Shown here: one piece after another, positions 22,518 through 34,800 of the stretch
Numbering within the stretch: the stretch's first letter is position 1
How the letters are laid out: each line of letters starts with the position of its first letter
Origin: Rehmannia glutinosa
Taxonomy: Eukaryota; Streptophyta; Magnoliopsida; Lamiales; Orobanchaceae
Direction of reading: 5' to 3'
Assembly (NCBI GenBank): GCA_016081115.2
Contig: CM071934.1
Coordinates: 56,777,267-56,841,266 of the forward strand
DNA: 64,000 bases
Position numbers and translations under genes: made by a program
The notes under the pieces: generated by a model
Databases searched by the model: none
The model's input: only the letters and a program-made list of their open reading frames with translations
Told to the model about the DNA's origin: nothing

Positions 22518-25500
22518 ATGGTAAGAGAAGTAGCAGAAAGCTGCGTGGAGAGTTTGATGGCGGAGATAGTTTCGTCGTATTGCAAGGGCGTCTATGCCAA
22601 CAAGCCCGAACTCGCCGCGCCGAGGATCGAAGCTATTGGGTTTCAGGTTGGCCACCGACTATCCGAAAGGTAGGTTTTCTGTTACTCTCTACAAGCATAC
22701 ACTTTATATAGATTTGGATGATGAGTCGTGGAGGCCTTGTATTTTCCCAATTATTTATGTATTGAAGCTAAAATTTGGAATGGTTGTGCTAAATGGGAAA
22801 TTTAAGCAAATTTGGATTGATACGACCGTTTTAATGGCTGAAGGAAAAAAACACAAATTGTTTGATGGTTGATGAGTTGATCAATACATTCACACAAAAA
22901 TTCATTCCCAGAAGACTAAATTGGGAACACATGTTCCCACTCAGATATGATTTAATAGGAGTTTTGATGAGAGAGCTATCAGGCCAATGCCTAATACCAT
23001 TGCACAATGCTAGTGATTGGCTCCTCATTGTCTAGGAAGATTGACTTGGTTAATTGTCTCTCAACAATTATAAAAGAGGAGGAAAGTCGTGGATTGACTA
23101 TGATTATATACTATTAAGTGCAAGGATAAAAGAGGAAGAAAAAGGAGAAGAAGAAAGGAGGTACTGTTGGTGCACTTGGGGGATGATTTAGCCTTGCAGG
23201 TAAGGTAAACATTGCCTTGAGTACTGCAAAATAGGTTGCTGCTCCGAACGCTTTTGCTTACTATCATTATTTGATTGGTGGTGTTACTGGTTCTGGCTGT
23301 GCTTTAGGTCAGCAAGAAATATGCTCTTGCCAGAGAAATGATATTGGGTATGCTGGATCTTTTCGTTTTCATTGATTGCATGTGCATAAAAAGGATTACA
23401 TATATATTACAGTATAACACACACCTTTCTATTCCAGAGTCAAACACTGAGGCATCAAGATCACTCTTAACAGTATAAAGCAGCTCAATTTTTGAATCTC
23501 CATAATAGTTTTACCTGACCTTTTACACTAACTGGACATTCTAGCAAGGCTTAAATCTGGACAGGGTGCATTTTTTCCTGCCTTGCCAAAGTAATAACAA
23601 ATAAAGCAATAGTTATAAATAGAATGTCTGGTACACATCACATTTGCCATCAGCTTTCATGTCTTCATGAGGATACTCATTCTGATTTCGTTGCTCTTCT
23701 CGTCGGTATACAATGGATCGGCCAAGGTTCACGGATCACCTGGAGGCTATTAAGTTTATTTGCAAGGACTTTTGGTCTGATCTCTTCAAGAAGCAGATAG
23801 ATAATTTAAAGACAAATCATAGGGTATGCATTGTACAGAATTGGTAATTAATATAATGAGAAATGTGTATGACTTCACTTCTACTTTCTTTACAGGGTAC
23901 TTTTGTATTGCAAGATGATTGGTTTCGGTGGCTGGCACACATGTCAGTTGATCCGTCACTTGTAACATCTGGTTCGATTCAAGATCCTTCAGCAATGGCA
24001 GAAAACGAAGCAGCACAAGCTACCGGCTTGCATCTTTACTTTCCTTGTGGAATTATAAGGGGAGCACTTTCAAACTTGGGAATACCATGTGCAGTTTCTG
24101 CAGATATATCCAACCTCCCAGCATGTGAGCTTATTACTTTTTTTACATTCCAGAGTCTGGTTTATATAATTTACAGATGAAGACTAAATAATAGAATAAA
24201 ATGTTCACGCAGAATAATGGGTATCCATTTGTTAATTTTATTGATAAAATTGTTCTTGGCTACTAAAGTTTGAAAATCTCTTATAACTGTAACCCTTAAC
24301 AGATTGAACATACCCGTTACCCAGTATGTGTTCATAGTTGTACCTGCAGTCGAGTATAAGGGTGGATTTAGGGGGTATTGAGATTGGATCCCATCACTTT
24401 CATCCCCTACCTATGGGACCAAAGTGTCCCTAATTGGAAAAACTATTTGCTAATTGTAATAGTTTAGAAACTTCTGTTTAAAACGGATGATTACACTGAC
24501 ACGTATTTGACTAACATTATCTGGCATGCGAGTTGGAGAGATGGAAGTAGTTTTCCAACAGAGAAGACATTTCAACGTTTTAAATCGTCGTAATTGTGGT
24601 AAAATAACAATTGGAGTTGCAAGCGATTACTGATTAGCGACGGTGCATTTGTTTCGTTATTTGAAGCTTATGTATGACTCAAAGAGATAAGGTTCAATAT
24701 ATATGAAAGTATAGAAAAATTGTGTTTTAGAAAGTTAATCATGATCCTTTTACTGGAAAAATGCTTTTAAAAGTGAAACCTTGAAAAACTAAGAAAGTTA
24801 TATGGTGCCAATTGATATTGTTTGATTTAATTGTGTAAATGAAATTGAACTTTCGTCCTGAGAAGGGTTTGTGCTTTCAAACATCTGACTAACTAGGTTA
24901 GTTTTCTAGTATTACTCTCTTCTTAATCTTGTTTACCTATCATATTTTAGTTTGTTCATTTTTTTAAATTTTTTTATTATTTTTTTTTGTATTTCTTGAA
25001 TCTTTATTTATTCTCCTGACTTAATTAGCTAGGATGAGCCTTGCACAATAGATTTGCTTTACCTTTCCACTTATGAAGAATGTGTCTGCACTCTACTAAC
25101 TTATTGTGTCTGGCAATATCATCTTCACCTGCCTGTTTGAGTGGTGTAGGAGAATATCATAACAGTTTGGTGGTTTTTTTAAGGTAGTCATTCGGAAGAT
25201 TGTTATTTGTTTCCCACATTTGTTGACTATCAAACAAGTGCGTTGTTAAAATTTCTCGAAATGTGATTATGGTCCTGAGGCCCTGTTTGGTGGAGGGATA
25301 GGATCAGAGATCAGAGAGGTTGATCTAAAGATAAGCAACTAAGGAAACTCTTTCATGAGATATCCATCTAATACTTTCCACTCTTTTGCGTTCATTGTCC
25401 TTTCACCAATTGCTAATGCATACCCACTCATCTCATTTCAAGCAGCACCAACCACCTGTGGCTGCTGCAGTTGCCATCTTCATTGTTGTTGCCCTTGTCT

Positions 25501-27620
25501 AAGCCACCAGACACCAGCCCACTAGTGCCAAACGCCCCTGGCAATTTTGTTCTTAGACTTCTAATGGTGTCCCATTGAGAAAGAATTTTAGCGCTTATTT
25601 TTGTGAGAAAGATCTGCCTGGAGACTGAGTGGATGAAAAGATGCGTGTATGTTAGATTGGAAGCATGGATTGCCTTGAATCCTCATTGCCTTGACTGCAT
25701 TCTCTTTTATCATGTACCAATTTCTAATGAAAACAATAGGGGTGGCTAAGATTTAAGAAGGTATTCGTGTTATGGAGGTCTTCTGCAGAAAGCTATGCAA
25801 GATACGTGGAACATAATCAGTGAAAATTATGACTAAGGGTGTAAAAGGCTTAGGCAGTAAAGTGTCACCAATATTAATTGTTCAGTTAGAGCTCAGTTTT
25901 GTTTGGCATAAGGTACTTAGAAGTGAAAACTGGTTCTCATAAAGATTGCTGGAAAACTATGAAGTTTGCTTTTAGAGTCACTTCTGCAATTTTATCTGAC
26001 AACCATTTGTCCCACTGTTGCCTTAAGGTAGGCAATGTGCCTTGTCAAGCCCCTAAAATGGGATGACACTGCCATGCCACTGCTATGCCTTGACAAGCCC
26101 TAAAATCTTCCGTTGCTTTTCCAATGACGAATCTCTCTTTCCTCTTGAACTACGCAAAATATTGCCTGGTTTTGGCTTTATATTCAATGAACGCTTAGCG
26201 TTCTCTTATTTTCTGTATCTGTTTAAACCTAAGGAGTGTGAATTAAATCATTAACTATGTCACACGCTCTAAAATAACTCAGGGGTCCTAATTTACATCC
26301 ATTTCATTTTCTGCTATAATATTGTAGATGCATTGAGAACCTAAGTGTTTTAATCATCAGTGATGCAAACTGATCTTGGACTTTTGATTTACTAAAGGTT
26401 TTCGGTAACTAATCTATAGAGTCCTGGAGGGTAACATGTTTACTTATCTTGTGGTCACCCTCTACATGTCCCTCGTTTTCGCTTGCAAGTTCTTTATCTA
26501 GACGTCCACTGTCCCTGAGATGATCTTTTTTTTTCCCCTGCAGTTCCTGAAAGATGACATTTTGACTAACTATGACAACTTTATAAGGCTTTACAGTGTG
26601 ATATCCCTCATCATTTTTGGCAGACTAGTGAAACACATTCCCTTCATAATTAATATTTTACTTTTCCTGGGAAGATAAGTGAGATTGTTGTTGTTTAGCT
26701 AATGAGATTTCAGACTTTCACAGTTTTCGAGGCAAACTGAAAGTGACTCAAGTACTTCTAACTGATGCATGCCATAACTATTACAGATGGTCAGTCTCAG
26801 TTGAGGCGAATCCTTTTTTCTCCAACCTCTTGCGTTAAAATTCTTGTGTGAGAGTGAGATTTCAATATTCTAAGCAGGCTAAGGCAGCAAGTTGTTTTTG
26901 TTAATTGACTATTGACTCTACCAGATATGCACCACTACATATCATCTTCCCTGTCTTCTTTTCCCCCATTTTTCTATGTGGCGGCTTCCGTTCCTCTTCT
27001 ATAAATATGGAAGTTATGATTAGTTGGCTCGCTTGAGCTATACGTTAACATTTTTATTTTCCTTGAGCTTTTGGTTCCAACACTTTCATTGGGTAAGTTT
27101 GATTTGAATTTGATTACAAAGCAAATACGCATGTGACTACAATGGCAGTATACATGAAACAAGATGAAGTCCTATAAACCACAAAGGTCATAACTAAGAG
27201 GGGTTTTGAGAGATTAGACAATGGGCTGATTTATTTGTTGATATTTATCAATCATAACTCTGCTGTGTTATAGTTACATGGAATCACAAATTACTAGTGC
27301 AAAATGTCACAGACATTGAATATTATTTTCCTTCCTAGTAGTGAAGATTTAGATGTGACGATCATTATTTTATTTTATGTATAAAAACAAGCAAATTTAG
27401 GCAATTCACACCGAGATAGTTAAGTGCTTGGCCTTTGGAAAATCATTTAGTCTCTACTAGGGAAAGTGTTGAAAACATCTAATATTAAATACACTAGTCA
27501 GGCTGTGCTGGTAATTCAATAAATTGAATGTTAATCAATGATATTGTAATCACTGACTATTTTTTTATTATTCCTCCCGTGTACTGAGCAGGTTCTTTTG
27601 TGGTCCGCATCAAAGTCTGA
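22518..27620 (+). CDS. TRAPPC6: TRAPP complex subunit 6 (Trs33/TRAPPC6-like)
   Basis: Four exons: 22518-22669, 23706-23823, 23896-24124 and 27592-27620, together about 175 residues, the usual size of plant Trs33. The protein starts MVREVAESCVESLMAEIVSS, contains YANKPELAAPRIEAIGFQVG, FICKDFWSDLFKKQIDNLK, TNHRGTFVLQDDWFRWL and HLYFPCGIIRGALSNLGIP, and ends NLPACSFVVRIKV. These are hallmarks of the Bet3-fold TRAPPC6 family, a subunit of the TRAPP tethering complexes that activate Rab GTPases at the ER-Golgi/trans-Golgi. Donors GTAGGT, GTATGC and GTGAGC and acceptors TACAG and AGCAG are normal. The acceptor of exon 2 is not: the base pair before the expected junction is CG (TCG|GTATAC), as if the A of TCAGG were deleted. 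Intron 3 is about 3.5 kb. Identity is confident; integrity depends on that site. Confidence 0.93.
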
Positions 27621-28810
27621 TGAGCTCACGATGTCGGTTGTAATGGGGATTGAGCTTCTGGTTTCATGCTTGTGTGTGGCTTCATTTTCTCCCGCTTACT
27701 ATTCGAGATGACAATTTCTAGTGTACCAACTAGGCTAGCTTTCTTGGATGTTACGCATAACTCAAGTGATCTTCTTTATGCGATTGCTTCCAAAGATTTG
27801 TTTCATTTCAATATTCTGTATTTTTATGGGAGCTCGGGTGTTGTAAAGCATTATTGGAAATGGAAAATAGAAGTTGTCCTTTTTAAGGTTTCCTTATGCT
27901 GTTATGCATAAGTATCCTTTCCATTGCATTTGCCATCATAGTGAATATTGTTGATTATTCTTCTGCCCTATAGTTGAGGCCAATGAGAGGAATCAAGATT
28001 TGACAAATGATTGTAGGCTCAGTGTCCTGTAATCAAGATTTGGCAAATGTGGTTCCCTTAGTTTTATGTACGTACATGCTGTTACGCTGATACGATATTG
28101 TTGTGTTGTTTTCTTACTACGTGGGCTGTGGTGGATTTTTCATATTGTAACTTGTAGCACTGGTACTCTCGTTCTTTGTTTTTGCTTGCTAATGTTGATT
28201 CAAAGGGTGTTTGGTTAAAAGTGATATAGGAAAAACGACAATAATACAAAATTTGATCACAATTATAGGTATACGTTATAGTGTCATGTAATCTCAATAC
28301 TCTTTTCCAAATTCTGAATGCAAAACTCTTACACAAAAAATTTAATGAATAAGACAATCAGGAAATTGATTAAAAGGCCAGTGCCATTGTCCCAATGAAT
28401 TACATATGGATCAGCAAAGACAATTTGGAATTCAAAAATGTAAGGCATTCACACAAACCTTTTTAACGATTGAATGCCCAAAACAATAGATTTATCCGCA
28501 TCGGTTGAATAACGCCTAGAAATTAAACCAGCTTGTTCAATATTGGTGTGCAATGTACAAGTTTCCAAGAATGCTTCATCAAAAGTGAACTTACCTAGAA
28601 ACTTAACAACCGCAAAGTAATAACAGCAAAAAGAATCAATGAATAAAAGAATCAAGCCGATCAATTTTGTACAAACTTCTCTAATACCTCTCCCTCTCTA
28701 TCCTACCAACTCATCATGCGTCAAACGGTTTCGTTTGAAAGTTAGCAGCAATCCACAAAAGTGGAACAAACAAACAAACGAACGAACAAACGAAAGAACC
28801 CTACTTGCCA
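27621..28810. other. interval between two convergent genes
   Basis: This holds the 3' flank of the TRAPPC6-like gene and, after about 28400, the 3' flank of the Nudix gene on the other strand. No coding motif was seen. The word GGGTGTTTGGTTAAAAG near 28205 resembles the end of a plant MITE but has no clear partner. Confidence 0.5.
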
Positions 28811-31800
28811 TCAACTAAACAAATAACAGTCGACATCTTCATCTGAACTTTGAGCTCCAATGCTAAGTCTTAATTCTTCGGTTCTGCACAACTCTAATCT
28901 ACATGACGTTAGGGTTTCCTCCTCCACTATTTGCCGATGCGTAAATTGACAAACAAAGGCATCTAAAGCTTCTTTCATCCAAGAATGCACGCATACTTCT
29001 CTAGCTTCGTTTACTGTCATCTGTTACAACATATATTCAAAATCCCACATAAGTATTTATAACACGGCATTGACTTTTGCATTCGAATATTTTTAGAACT
29101 TCAGTTTTAAACACAAGAACATACCCAAACTCGTTGGCGAACATCTTTCTCTGGCCAAACATCTAATTCCTCGGTGACCAACATGGAAAACATGGATCCC
29201 TCGTGAAATTTTTCTTGGCTTTTGCTCTTGAACATCCATTCACCTAATTTTTCCTGCAAGAAAATGGCAATTTAGAAAAATGACAGAAGAAAGATTGAAT
29301 CTATAGGCATTGACATATTACGGGAGTGTTTGCAGTGACTAGAAAAAACTGTTTCTCTACTTTTGGCTGAAAAAAATCACTTTTAGGGTTTGCAAATGCC
29401 AACTTCTGCTTCATATACTACTTTTGGTTTTCATTTTACAAACAAATAAATATTTTCACAACTTTTTCACCAAGCATTCTCAACTTTTGCTTTTATTTGT
29501 AAACATGACCAACTTCTGATTGTCAACTACTTTTACTTCTGCTACAATAAATCACTTATTCTAACAGCAGAAGTTTTTGCAAACACTCCATACATTGATT
29601 CAAGAATACTAACCCCAAGTGAGCCGATTACACCAGCTTCCTCTAATGTCTCTCGTAAAGCGGCCAATTCGATATCCTCGTCGAGTTCCCAACCACCCTG
29701 ATGAATTCATTGCAAAATAAACAACGTCATTACACTATTCCATACAATTCATTTGCCCTGTACCCAAAAGAATGGAATGTGTGTAAAAAGTTAACCTTAG
29801 GGAACATCATTTTAGAACTCTTCTGAGAGCTGATCAAAAGGACCTCCAAGTCCTCAACTAAAGTTTCATGGACTGTTGATGATTTGTTGGTTTTTCGGGT
29901 TCTGTATGGAATACATCTGCACAATTTGCAAAATGAGAATACAAAACATTAGGCACAATTTCTCAGGCATTTGTTTAAAAAATTAAAAATTAAAAAATTA
30001 TTTTTCACAATTTACAATCCCAAATCCCTTTTCATTTTCCCCAGAATCTATATGCTCCATATGGCCTATCAGAATTTTTTTTATATCAAATAAATCAAAA
30101 CCCCAAATGACAAGATAACTGAAAAATCAAAGAAATATAAAGAACCCAGAGATAATTTTTTTCTCATTTCACTGCAATTAAATCATTAAATCTAACAGAT
30201 CAGTCCCTAGGGTTTTCTCTTTGGAAACACCCTGTGAGCGCCGCTTTCAGCTCCAAGCTGTCTTGTCCTTCATTGGGGCTCCTCCAATGACTGATTAATG
30301 ATTACATTCTTAACTGTTTGCTGTTTATTCCCTTGTCTTCTTCATTAATTGCTTTCAGTTTATTCTCTGGTTTCTTAGGAATCTTTGTCCTCTCACTTTG
30401 TTTTTTCCTTTTTTGCTTTTCTCCCCAACAACTCTGTTTCGTTTTGTTTTCTTCTTTTACTCTGTTTTTCTCAGGCTCCGTTTTTGTCTTCTTTCTGCTT
30501 GTGTTTAGCTTTTTCACCCCTGACTTTCCTCTAACCCCCTCTTGTCTGTTGGTTTTTTTTTGCAGATCTCGGCTTCTCCAGTAACGACGACTTGGGACTG
30601 TCAAACATCTCTCGCGCTTCGTGGGTTACTCCTGGTCTTACGTTCGAGTTCTATCGACGGTCATGGATGAGGATATTGCTGCCCTTTATGCTCGTCTCTC
30701 CCTCGACGCAAAAGAAAAAGCCCCTATTTCCACAGAAGGTATTATCTCCGATCATTTTGACTCGTCCTTAAGCCTGGTGGGGAAATTGGTTGCGCCACGG
30801 ATTATCAGTTTCGATCAAATCGTGGCCATGTTTAAAAGACTTTGGAGCCCTAAAGGCACTCTCACCTGCAAGCCGCTCCAAGATAATATTGTACTCTTTA
30901 TTTTTGGAAGCCTTGCTGATAAGAAACGGGTTCTTTTGGGCGCACCGTGGCTTTTCGATAAATACCTGTTATTGCTCCGAGAACCGTCGCCTGATATGAT
31001 TTCGTCTCAGCTGCACTTTAATTCTTGTCCCTTTTGGGTGCAACTTCATGGGCTACCCCTGGGTCTTTTTACGAAAAGCTTTGCCGAGCGTGCAGGGAAT
31101 TTCATTGGCAACTATTTGGACGTCCAAACCGATTTGTCAGGTTCAGTCCTTGGAAAATTCCTCCGAATCAAAACTGAAGTAGATATTCGCAAGCCACTTT
31201 GCCGGGTCATTCATCTCGACCAAATGTATCAAAATCAGCCTATTATTCTGAAATATGAAAGGCTACCCGATTTTTGTTTTCACTGTGGTATATTGGGGCA
31301 TGTAATCAAAGATTGTGACGAGCATGTTCTCCATGAGAAACAAGATAATGACCACCATCAGTACGGCAATTGGCTTCGTGCATCTCAGACTGTCAACCCC
31401 TTCTCCTCTAATCGTCAAACCCCCTCTTCTCAGCCCCCTAATGACCCACAACTCAACCCTGATCCCTCTCACCATTCTTCACGCCCCACACCCATTCCGG
31501 AACACAATGAAACCTCTGTTGCCCGCTCCTCGTTGAACCCTCCATCACATAACCTGAATCTCTCCCTCCCTCATAATCATCTAGACGGTGCTACTGCTCT
31601 CCACAAAAATCACAATTCAGATCCTCACATTCCGCTTGAGCCTACCTTGACTGTCCCACTGTCCGACTCCCATATATCCCCTACCCATCCTATTGATAAA
31701 CCCCCACCTCCCCAAACACTCTCACTGGCCCCTCATCCTCCTCCTGCTTCATCACCACCCACCTTGAAACCCCCTGCATCCCAACACCAATCCCCCAAAA

Positions 31801-34800
31801 TATTATCTCCTTCTCAGCCTTCATCCTCTAACACCCGGTCTCCTATATCTCACCCCTCAGCCAACCCAATCCTACCTACTCAATCTCTTTTGCCCAGTAG
31901 CCCGTTTCTTGTCTCTGTCCCGATGCATTTGGACACCCCAGCGAGAAAACTTACTCGTAAATTTCTCAAGGCCAAACATCGCATGAACCTTTCCTCTCTC
32001 CCTGATTTTATTCCCTCCCCAGCTAGTGCCAAAAGAAAGCTAAATATGTTCAATTCTACCCACCCGGAACTCCAAGTTATCCCCGTGGAAATTGTCGAAA
32101 AAAGGCAAGGCATTCTGAATCATCCCACGAGCAGTTGGACTTGGCAATGGATACTCTTGAATCCTCAACTATTACAATGGCGGAGGCCGAGCCTGAGAGC
32201 TGGCCCCGCCAATCAATATGAATCTCTTGAGTTGGAACTGTCGGGGGCTTGGGAACCCCCGTACAGTTCAAGAAATACGCGAACTCATTCGCACCAAGTC
32301 TCCCCATTTGGTTTTCCTTTGTGAAACCAAATGCAGTGTTCAGGTTTTCAATCGTCTGAAAAATTCCTTGGATTATTTTGGTCTCTCCGTAGCTGCAACG
32401 GGCCGTTCGGGCGGCTTAGCTATCCTTTGGCAGAAAACTTTCAATGTGACACTCCGCGGGTACAGTGACAGATTTATCGACACCGATATCACTTTTGGGT
32501 CAAAAAAATTCAGATTTACAGGGGTCTACGGGCAGCCGGATGTATCTCAGCGTCGTAATTTTTGGAGCAATTTCAAAAATCTGTACTCTCACGCTCAAGA
32601 GCCATGGGTCTGTATTGGGGATTTCAATGAGGTCCTACAACAAAATGAATTTTCTGGTTGTCGCCCTCGCGCAATTTGGCAAATCACTCTCTTTCGTGAA
32701 GCTATCGATCATTGCAATCTATTTGATATGGGCTTTTCTGGACCTAAATATACATGGCAGAGACTTTCTATTACCCCGTTCACTCAAAGAGGGAGGCTTG
32801 ACCGATGCCTGTGTAATCCGGCCTTCCATAACCTCTTTCCCGGCCAAAAAATCCATCACATCCCTTCATTCACATCCGACCATCACCTTGTTCATCTCCA
32901 CATCCCTCCCCCCCATTCTGACCGGATCATCAAACGCACTAAAAGGCTCCCTAGATTTGAATCATTTTGGATCAAGTCCTCAGATTGTGAAGATATTATT
33001 CGTGCCTCATGGAATTCCACTTCAAACATCTCGGAAAATTTGCACCGCTGCCTCATGGGTCTGTCTTCTTGGGGAAAATCTAACTTTGGATGCCTTTCCA
33101 CCAAAATTGCTGAACTAAAAGCTGAGATTTTAATACTTGAAAAGGGCGTCATTACGGAAGCTATCAAGAAACGTCTGATAGAACTTCACGGCTCTCTTGA
33201 CTCCTTGTTTGAGTTGAATGATATTAAATGGAAGCAACGGGCGAAGCAACATTGGTTCAAAAATGGCGATAGGAATACGTCCTTTTTCCATGCACACGCC
33301 TCAAAACGTAAAGAGATTAATCATATCGCTTCTCTAAAAGATGACCTTGGGCAGCCACATACGAACTTGGAGGATATTGAAAAATTATCGTTCGCTATTT
33401 CGAGGGCATTTTCTCTACCACCTCTCCATCCCAATCTGATATCTCTCAAGCGCTAAGCCGGGTTAGACCACGAGTTACGAGAGATATGATTGACGTCCTG
33501 ACTAGTCCCTTTACAGAGGCCGAGGTCGCAAAAAGCTATCAAACATATGCACCCATTCAAATCTCCCGGCCCCGATGGTATGTCCCGATTTTCTTTCAAA
33601 AATATTGGCATATTATTGGGCACGACATTACTAGCACTGTTCTCAATTTTTTAAATTTAAAACGACCCTTCCCGATATGAACTCTACTCACGTCGTCCTC
33701 ATTCCAAAATAAAAATCCCGACTTCATTACCCAATTTCGTCCCATCAGCTTATGTAATGTCACGTATAGAATTGCGTCTAAGGTTATAACCAATAGAGTC
33801 CGTCCTCTATTACCTAAAATTATTTCAGAAACGCAATCTTCTTTCATCCCGGGTAGGCTTATTACGGACAATATTCTTGTCGCCTATGAGATTCATCATT
33901 CTATGAAATCTCGAACCACAGGTAAAATGGGTCATATGTCGATTAAACTTGACATGAGCAAAGCTTTCGATAGAGTTGAATGGCCTTTTGTTCTCGCTGT
34001 CCTAAATTCCCTAGGCTTCCCTCGTTCCTTCATAGAGCTTGTGCGCCTTTGTATCACATCCTCATCTCTGTCATTCTTACTTAATGGCTCACAATTTGGC
34101 TCTGTACTTCCCCAACGCGGTATTCGCCAAGGGGATCCCCTTTCCCCATATATTTTTATATTGTGTGCGGAGGTTTTTTCTAACATTTTGCAGGATTTAC
34201 AAGCAGCCGGAAAAATTCACGGAATCCGTATCTCTAGGACCGCCCCATGTATCTCGCATTTATTTTTTGCCGATGACACTCTCCTCTTTGGACGGGCGAC
34301 TATTGAAGAAGCACAACAACTTAAATTTGCGATTCAATTATTTGAACGAGCTTCTGGTCAACGCATAAATTTGGAAAAATCGGGAATCTTATTCAGCCCG
34401 AATACAGACGTGTCCACCATTCAGCGAGTTACACAAATTCTTGGAATCCCACAAGTTACTTCGCATGGTAAGTATCTTGGCCTCCCATCGGTCATTGGAA
34501 AAAATAAAAGTGAGATGTTCGCCTCTATCCAAGACAAAGTGTGGAAAAGAATTCAAGGATGGAAGGAGAAAACGCTTTCTTTTGCGGGGAGAGATATCCT
34601 TATTAAGTCTGTCATTCAATCAATACCAACTTATGCTATGTCGTGTTTCAGAATCCCCGATGTTATTCTTGATAAAATTCAGTCCATGACCGCTAATTAT
34701 CTTTGGAGCAGCTCTGCTGATGGCCGGAAAATTCATTGGCTTTCTTGGAAGAAAATTTTACGGGGAAAAGATCAGGGAGGGCTGGGTTTCAGACATCTTC

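Noticed and set aside
23061..23330. Possible exon or gene fragment in TRAPPC6 intron 1
   Set aside because: No continuous frame with a recognisable motif on either strand; left as intron.
30318..30604. Open frames on both strands upstream of LINE ORF1
   Set aside because: Low-complexity Phe/Leu- or Lys/Glu-rich translations of the T-rich LINE 5' region; no motif, and ORF1 start is clear at 30663.
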